A stretch of DNA of 19,919 bases from the NCBI GenBank assembly GCA_903837445.1, contig CAILUR010000058.1, forward strand, positions 1 through 19,919, written 5' to 3'. Of the stretch, positions 16,296 through 19,919 are shown piece by piece; position 1 is the first letter of the stretch, and each line of letters opens with the position of its first letter. Position numbers and translations under genes: made by a program. This stretch comes from an uncultured bacterium (GTDB lineage Bacteria; Oederibacteriota; PGYV01; CAILUR01). Below the pieces are notes generated by a model. The model made no database searches. It had not been told where the DNA came from and saw nothing but the letters and a program-made list of their open reading frames with translations.

Positions 16296-16580
16296 ATGGC
16301 ACATAAAAAAGGACAAGGTTCTACAAGAAACGGAAGAGATTCTAACAGTCAGAGACTCGGAGTAAAAAGGTATGCTGATAACGAAGTAAAACCGGGAATG
16401 ATTATAATCCGGCAGCGCGGTACACAGTTCAAACCGGGAAAAAATGTAGGTATGGGAAAGGATTATACCATTTTTGCCAAGATACAGGGTTTTGTGAAGT
16501 TTGAAATGAAGGGCGGCAAAAGAGTAATAAGCGTATATCCTACAAGCGTCAACACAGCCAGCGCAACCCCAGCAAACTAA
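16296..16580 (+). CDS. rpmA: 50S ribosomal protein L27
   Basis: A 94-aa L27 beginning MAHKKGQGSTRNGRDS and continuing with RLGVKRY, IIIRQRGTQFKPGKNVGMG and TIFAKIQGFVKF. The N-terminus reaches the peptidyl-transferase centre of the large subunit. No cleavable extension precedes AHKKG, unlike many Firmicutes. The tail VNTASATPAN is low in complexity. GAGGTGATGG upstream of the ATG gives the Shine-Dalgarno. It lies 11 nt after rplU and is followed by a strong terminator. Confidence 0.97.
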   Translation: MAHKKGQGSTRNGRDSNSQRLGVKRYADNEVKPGMIIIRQRGTQFKPGKNVGMGKDYTIFAKIQGFVKFEMKGGKRVISVYPTSVNTASATPAN

Positions 16581-16601
16581 AATAATAAGTTTTTAATAAT
16601 G

Positions 16602-16631
16602 AAAGGGCGGCCTAAAAAGGCCGCCCTTTTT
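16602..16631 (+). terminator. Strong intrinsic terminator after rpmA
   Basis: An 11-bp perfect stem, AAAGGGCGGCC (16602-16612) with GGCCGCCCTTT (16619-16629), around a TAAAAA loop and ending in five T (16627-16631). It should end the rplU-rpmA transcript and separates the two ribosomal protein genes from obg-proB. Confidence 0.95.
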
Positions 16632-16691
16632 ATTTGTATAAACCTGAAAAGGGAAACCAGCAATTTAACCTCTTTCCCATATTCAAAATTG

Positions 16692-16700
16692 TGATATACT
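16692..16700 (+). promoter_or_regulatory. Extended -10 promoter candidate for obg-proB
   Basis: TGATATACT contains a TGn extension followed by TATACT (16695-16700). No convincing -35 box is present at the right distance, which extended -10 promoters do not strictly need. It sits between the rpmA terminator and the obg start, where a new promoter is required. Confidence 0.45.
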
Positions 16701-16731
16701 TAATAAAAATACGGCAGTAAAAGGTGTGAAA

Positions 16732-18003
16732 ATGTTCATAGATTATGTAAAAATTAAACTGGCTTCAGGAAAAGGCGGCGACGGCGGCTCTTCTTTTAGG
16801 CGTGAAAAATTTGTGCCTAAAGGTGGACCGGATGGCGGAGATGGCGGTCGCGGTGGCCATATATTTATAAGAGCGGATAGAAGTCTCACCACGCTTGTGG
16901 ATTTTCATTTTAGTCATCTCTTTAAGTCGGAAGACGGCGAAAAAGGGTCAGGGGCTTTGTGCCACGGAAAAATGGGAAAAGATTTAATTATAAAGGTACC
17001 ACCTGGCACTATTATAAAAGATTTTAAAACAAAAGAGATTATAAAAGATTTGGTAAAAGACGGAGATGAATTGCGTATGGCAAAAGGCGGGCGTGGGGGT
17101 CGGGGTAATAATCATTTTAGAACTTCCACTCGGCAAGCGCCGCGGTTCCACGAAAAAGGGGAGCCAGGAGAAGAGAGCGAATTAATTCTTGAACTCAAAG
17201 TCATAGCGGATGTGGGAATCATAGGGCTGGCAAATGCTGGAAAATCTACTTTGATTTCAGGTATTTCCAACGCCCATCCCAAGATAGCGGACTATCCTTT
17301 TACTACGCTGTCACCGGCCCTTGGCATAGTGGTCTATGATGATGCGACTTCTTTTGTGGTGGCAGATATTCCGGGACTCATAGAAGGGGCCTCCAGAGGC
17401 GTGGGCCTCGGGTTTGAATTTTTAAGGCATATTGAAAGGACAAAAATATATATCCATATGATAGACGGGTCTGCGGGCGCTCAGGAAAGTTATAAGGCGT
17501 ACAAAACTGTAAACCGAGAACTGGAAATGTATAATAAAAAACTGCTTGAAAAAAAGCAGGTAATTGCTGTTAATAAAATTGATCTGTTGTCCAAAAAAGA
17601 AATAAAAGAGATACAGGCAGTTTTTAAAAGCAAAAAAATAAAAATATATCTGGTGTCGGCAAAAGGAAAAGTCGGGCTGGATAAAGTAGTGGACGCGGTA
17701 TATAAGATTCTTATTAAACTGCCAAAAGTAGTCACCCCGGAAAAAGCTTCTTTCAGGGAAAGAAATGAAAATATTACCACAGTGGAAACTGTGGATGGTG
17801 GAATTCATAGGCTGAAGAACAGAAAAATGGAAAAATATGTGTCTATGTTGGACTTCAGCAATAACGAGACCCTGGAAGTGTTTAGAAAGTTTTTGGAGAA
17901 AAATGGAATTAATGACTATTTAAAACAACACGGAGTCAAAGAAGGCGATATAATTATTATCGGAGAAAAAGACTTTGTGTTCCAAGAGGAAGAGGATGTA
18001 TAA
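16732..18003 (+). CDS. obg: Obg/CgtA GTPase
   Basis: A 423-aa essential-family GTPase involved in 50S subunit assembly and stress signalling. The glycine-rich Obg fold (about 1-158) includes SGKGGDGGSSFRREKFVPKGGPDGGDGGRGG and AKGGRGGRGNNHF. The G domain has G1 GLANAGKST (G165-T173), DYPFTTL as switch I, DIPGLIEGAS as G3, NKIDLLS as G4 and SAKG as G5. The last roughly 75 residues are the Obg C-terminal (OCT) domain. ATG 16732 (MFIDYVKI) is chosen over GTG 16726 because AAGG (16721-16724) lies 7 nt upstream and family members start this way. Its end overlaps the proB start by 8 nt. Confidence 0.96.
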   Translation: MFIDYVKIKLASGKGGDGGSSFRREKFVPKGGPDGGDGGRGGHIFIRADRSLTTLVDFHFSHLFKSEDGEKGSGALCHGKMGKDLIIKVPPGTIIKDFKTKEIIKDLVKDGDELRMAKGGRGGRGNNHFRTSTRQAPRFHEKGEPGEESELILELKVIADVGIIGLANAGKSTLISGISNAHPKIADYPFTTLSPALGIVVYDDATSFVVADIPGLIEGASRGVGLGFEFLRHIERTKIYIHMIDGSAGAQESYKAYKTVNRELEMYNKKLLEKKQVIAVNKIDLLSKKEIKEIQAVFKSKKIKIYLVSAKGKVGLDKVVDAVYKILIKLPKVVTPEKASFRERNENITTVETVDGGIHRLKNRKMEKYVSMLDFSNNETLEVFRKFLEKNGINDYLKQHGVKEGDIIIIGEKDFVFQEEEDV

Positions 18004-18775
18004 AAGAATAGTAGTAAAAGTAGGGACACACCTAATCACAGACGAAAAAGGGATTCGCAAAGCGTTTTTAAAAAGCTTTGCGCGCCAGATTGCCTCTTTG
18101 TATAAAAAAGGGAAAGAGGTCATTGTAGTCACTTCTGGCGCTGTTGGGTGTGGCTTAAAAAAATTAAAAATGAAAAAAAAGGCTTTAACTCTTTCTGAAA
18201 AACAGGCAGTAGCCGCTATTGGACAGATAGAGCTTATGAACGAATATAAAATGCTTTTTCAGGCAGAAGGGCTGAGTACGGCGCAACTGCTTTTAACCCA
18301 CGATGATGTGAAAGACAAAGTGAGAAATACAAACGCGTGCAACACTATAGGCAAATTGCTGAAATGGAAAGTGGTGCCTGTCATAAATGAAAATGATACA
18401 GTCGCCACTCAGGAATTAAAACTGGGAGACAATGATAAGCTTGCTGGAATCGTAGGCGGAATGATGAAAGTGGATGCGGTGATAATTTTAACAAGTGTGG
18501 ATGGAGTCTATGACAAAAATCCGCACGCCCATAAAGATGCCAAGCTAATCACCTACATAGCGGATGTGGATAAAGCGATGACTCAGGTCAACACTGAAGG
18601 CAAAACAGAGTTGGGCACAGGTGGAATGTTGTCTAAAATGGAAATAGGCAGATACTTAAATAATATAGGTATTCCGCTCATAATAGCCAATGGGACAAAG
18701 AAAAATGTGCTTGCTCGCATAGCCGAAGGGCATAAAGAAGGCACGCTTATATCTCCAAAAAAAAGAAAAAGTTAG
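17996..18775 (+). CDS. proB: Glutamate 5-kinase, short form without PUA domain
   Basis: ProB phosphorylates glutamate in the first step of proline synthesis. The 259 aa covers the amino acid kinase domain only: RIVVKVGTHLIT, VTSGAVGCG, QLLLTHDDV, VINENDTVAT, LGDNDKLAG, ILTSVDGVYDKNP and GTGGMLSKMEIG. The C-terminal PUA domain of the roughly 370-aa enzymes is absent; short ProB forms are known in several phyla. ATG 17996 overlaps the obg stop (ATGTATAA) and has AGAGGA at 17985-17990, so the two are translationally coupled. An upstream in-frame ATG at 17975 is less likely. proA is not downstream in this window. Confidence 0.94.
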   Translation: MYKRIVVKVGTHLITDEKGIRKAFLKSFARQIASLYKKGKEVIVVTSGAVGCGLKKLKMKKKALTLSEKQAVAAIGQIELMNEYKMLFQAEGLSTAQLLLTHDDVKDKVRNTNACNTIGKLLKWKVVPVINENDTVATQELKLGDNDKLAGIVGGMMKVDAVIILTSVDGVYDKNPHAHKDAKLITYIADVDKAMTQVNTEGKTELGTGGMLSKMEIGRYLNNIGIPLIIANGTKKNVLARIAEGHKEGTLISPKKRKS

Positions 18776-18780
18776 GTCTC

Positions 18781-18811
18781 AAAAGCGGGTTTATAGTAGG
18801 GAAAGCTTTTT
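18781..18811. terminator. Weak hairpin between convergent proB and the minus-strand gene
   Basis: AAAAGC (18781-18786) can pair with GCTTTT (18805-18810), followed by one more T. The loop is long (18 nt) and the stem AT-rich. It sits in the 34-nt gap between convergent genes, where a terminator is expected, but the structure itself is poor. Confidence 0.25.
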
Positions 18812-19322
18812 AAAAAAGGCGTTTTAACTCTCGTTTAATATCAAGCATGAAAGTCGGAGAATATCCTATATACAAAAGCGTGATTATCCCATTCCTGTCA
18901 GAAACGGTAAAAGCAGGATAATTTTGAAAAGAGTAAAAGGCGGGGATATTGGAGTAAAAAGTTTTGTAAAGCAAAGGAAGATTTCCAGTCTGTTCTTCTA
19001 TTATGGCGTAAGCGCCTTCGTGAGTAATGGTAAACCATAAAACCGCTTTCCCTTTAAAAAAAGCTGGAACTGTTTTAGTTGTTATTTTTTTGACACGGGC
19101 TGATTTGGAAGAGGCATCAAGAAAACTTAAAACTATGGAATATTTTTCGGTAAGGGAAGCCAATGAGTAAGTATTAAAGTTATTTGTCCCCAAAATAAAA
19201 TCCACTGTTTTGGTGCCGGAGTGAATAGGGGAGATACGGCGAACTGTGACCTTTGAGTAAAAAAATATTCCCCCCCACACCAAGGCCACCAAGGCAAGGC
19301 ATATTACGAATATGCGTTTCAT
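18810..19322 (-). CDS. Small membrane-anchored protein, thioredoxin-like fold lacking CxxC (unrecognised)
   Basis: A 170-aa protein with one N-terminal hydrophobic segment (about 3-22) that is either an uncleaved anchor or a signal peptide. The rest resembles the order of TlpA/ResA-type thioredoxins: a SLASLTEKYSIVLSFLD segment where the family has SLSDLKGKxVLLNFW, and YPAFTVSDRNGIITLLYIGY where it has the cis-proline and FLIDxDGxI strand. The usual WCxxC is replaced by LDASSKSAR, and the protein's few cysteines (one in the signal segment) do not form a redox pair. The assignment is by pattern and moderate. ATG 19322 is chosen over GTG 19337, which would lie inside mnmE, because GGGGA is suitably placed. 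It follows the mnmE stop by one base, so the two share a transcript. Confidence 0.6.
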   Translation of the reverse strand: MKRIFVICLALVALVWGGIFFYSKVTVRRISPIHSGTKTVDFILGTNNFNTYSLASLTEKYSIVLSFLDASSKSARVKKITTKTVPAFFKGKAVLWFTITHEGAYAIIEEQTGNLPLLYKTFYSNIPAFYSFQNYPAFTVSDRNGIITLLYIGYSPTFMLDIKRELKRLF

Positions 19323-19323
19323 T

Positions 19324-19919
19324 TTATTTCCCCACACAAAAATTTTTGAAAATATTTCCTAACACTTCTTCAGGCGTGACTTCTCCGATAATTGAACCCA
19401 GTGCTTCGGCGGCGGCTTTGATATCAGTGGCAGTAAACTCAAGCGGGATTTTTAAGGTAAGGGATTTGAGCGCTGCTGTAGTTTTTATAAGAGCGGTCTT
19501 TAAACATTCTCTATGGCGCATAGAACTTATTAATACTTCTGAAGCTGAGCTAAAAGTCGGAGGGATAATAATATTTTTTAAGGCGAGAGTCAAAGCGTCC
19601 AGCCCCTCATTTTTTAAAGCGGAAATTTTTATAATGCGTGAGGCATTTTTCCCGAGCAAGGTGTTTAAGAGCGAATTATCAAAAGCTGTGGGCAAATCGG
19701 TCTTGTTAAGGACTGGAATAAACTTTGTTTCTGAAACTGTTTTGTAAATGGCTGTATCATTTATATCAAGCGGAGCAGAAGCATCAAGTATAAATAAAAT
19801 CGCATCAGCGCCGGCTATGGCGGCTTGTGCGCGGGTAATGCCCTCGGCTTCTATTATATCCCGCGTATCGCGAATACCTGCCGTGTCTATCAATCTGCAA
19901 GGAAGCCCGGCTAAAGTGA
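19324..19919 (-). CDS. mnmE: tRNA modification GTPase MnmE, C-terminal part (5' end outside window)
   Basis: The frame is open to the window edge and covers about 197 residues of the G domain and C-terminal helical domain. LPCRLIDTAGIRDT is the G3/switch II region, and NKTDL is G4 and SALKNEG is G5. The helical region runs through SSMRHRECL and AAEALGSIIGEVTPEEVLGNIF to the family-specific terminus FCVGK, which holds the conserved catalytic cysteine. MnmE works with MnmG to install the 5-carboxymethylaminomethyl group on wobble U34 of several tRNAs, including tRNA-Lys(UUU), the tRNA encoded at 15594. The Walker A motif lies outside the window. Confidence 0.95.
   Translation of the reverse strand, partial: TLAGLPCRLIDTAGIRDTRDIIEAEGITRAQAAIAGADAILFILDASAPLDINDTAIYKTVSETKFIPVLNKTDLPTAFDNSLLNTLLGKNASRIIKISALKNEGLDALTLALKNIIIPPTFSSASEVLISSMRHRECLKTALIKTTAALKSLTLKIPLEFTATDIKAAAEALGSIIGEVTPEEVLGNIFKNFCVGK

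Noticed and set aside
16651..16678. GGGAAA/TTTCCC inverted repeat as an operator before obg
   Set aside because: Six base pairs around a 16-nt loop in AT-rich DNA is within chance expectation and does not overlap the extended -10.

Overview
The window reads as chromosomal core and housekeeping DNA, plus a short surface-sugar cluster, from an AT-rich, apparently diderm bacterium. Support for a diderm is a lipobox-bearing LpoA-like lipoprotein directly after a parvulin-type periplasmic chaperone/isomerase, and an L27 that begins directly at MAHKKG without the N-terminal extension typical of Firmicutes. Nothing fixes the phylum. Intact but diverged families suggest a deep-branching or uncultured lineage (Elusimicrobiota/Omnitrophota-like would fit), which is inference only.

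Layout. (1) 1-7119, plus strand: the C-terminus of a parvulin PPIase, a large TPR/periplasmic-binding lipoprotein, then hisS, pdxA, rsmA (ksgA) and an RlmI-type 23S rRNA methyltransferase, mostly packed within about 55 nt of each other. (2) 7163-8530: a B12-binding-type radical SAM protein of unknown substrate. (3) 8621-15343: a sugar/envelope cluster with a UDP-glucuronate decarboxylase-like SDR, a YfhO-type multipass GT-C candidate, a DPM1-like GT2, a second nucleotide-sugar epimerase, a class I methyltransferase, and a FabD-fold protein that has lost the acyltransferase catalytic residues. A near-consensus promoter at 11898-11926 splits this cluster. (4) 15344-15972: a non-coding stretch with a strong promoter, tRNA-Lys(UUU) with encoded CCA, and a tandem array of about 60-bp repeats that copies the 3' end of that tRNA. 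(5) 15973-18775: the conserved rplU-rpmA-obg-proB neighbourhood with a textbook terminator after rpmA. (6) 18810-19919, minus strand and convergent: mnmE (5' part outside the window) followed by a small membrane-anchored protein that looks like a thioredoxin fold without its CxxC.

How the genes could work together. The sugar genes suggest a short route in which the SDRs make activated sugars, the GT2 loads a sugar onto a polyprenyl phosphate, and YfhO transfers it outside the membrane to an envelope acceptor, as known for CsbB/YfhO pairs in Firmicutes. The methyltransferase and dead acyltransferase are co-transcribed by spacing with the epimerase but their roles are unknown.

The observations most worth following are the catalytically dead FabD paralogue, the CsgG/TolB-N-like domain inserted into the LpoA-like lipoprotein, the tRNA-tail repeat array, and the cysteine-less thioredoxin-like protein behind mnmE. 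No CRISPR array, insertion sequence, phage or obvious defence system was seen.
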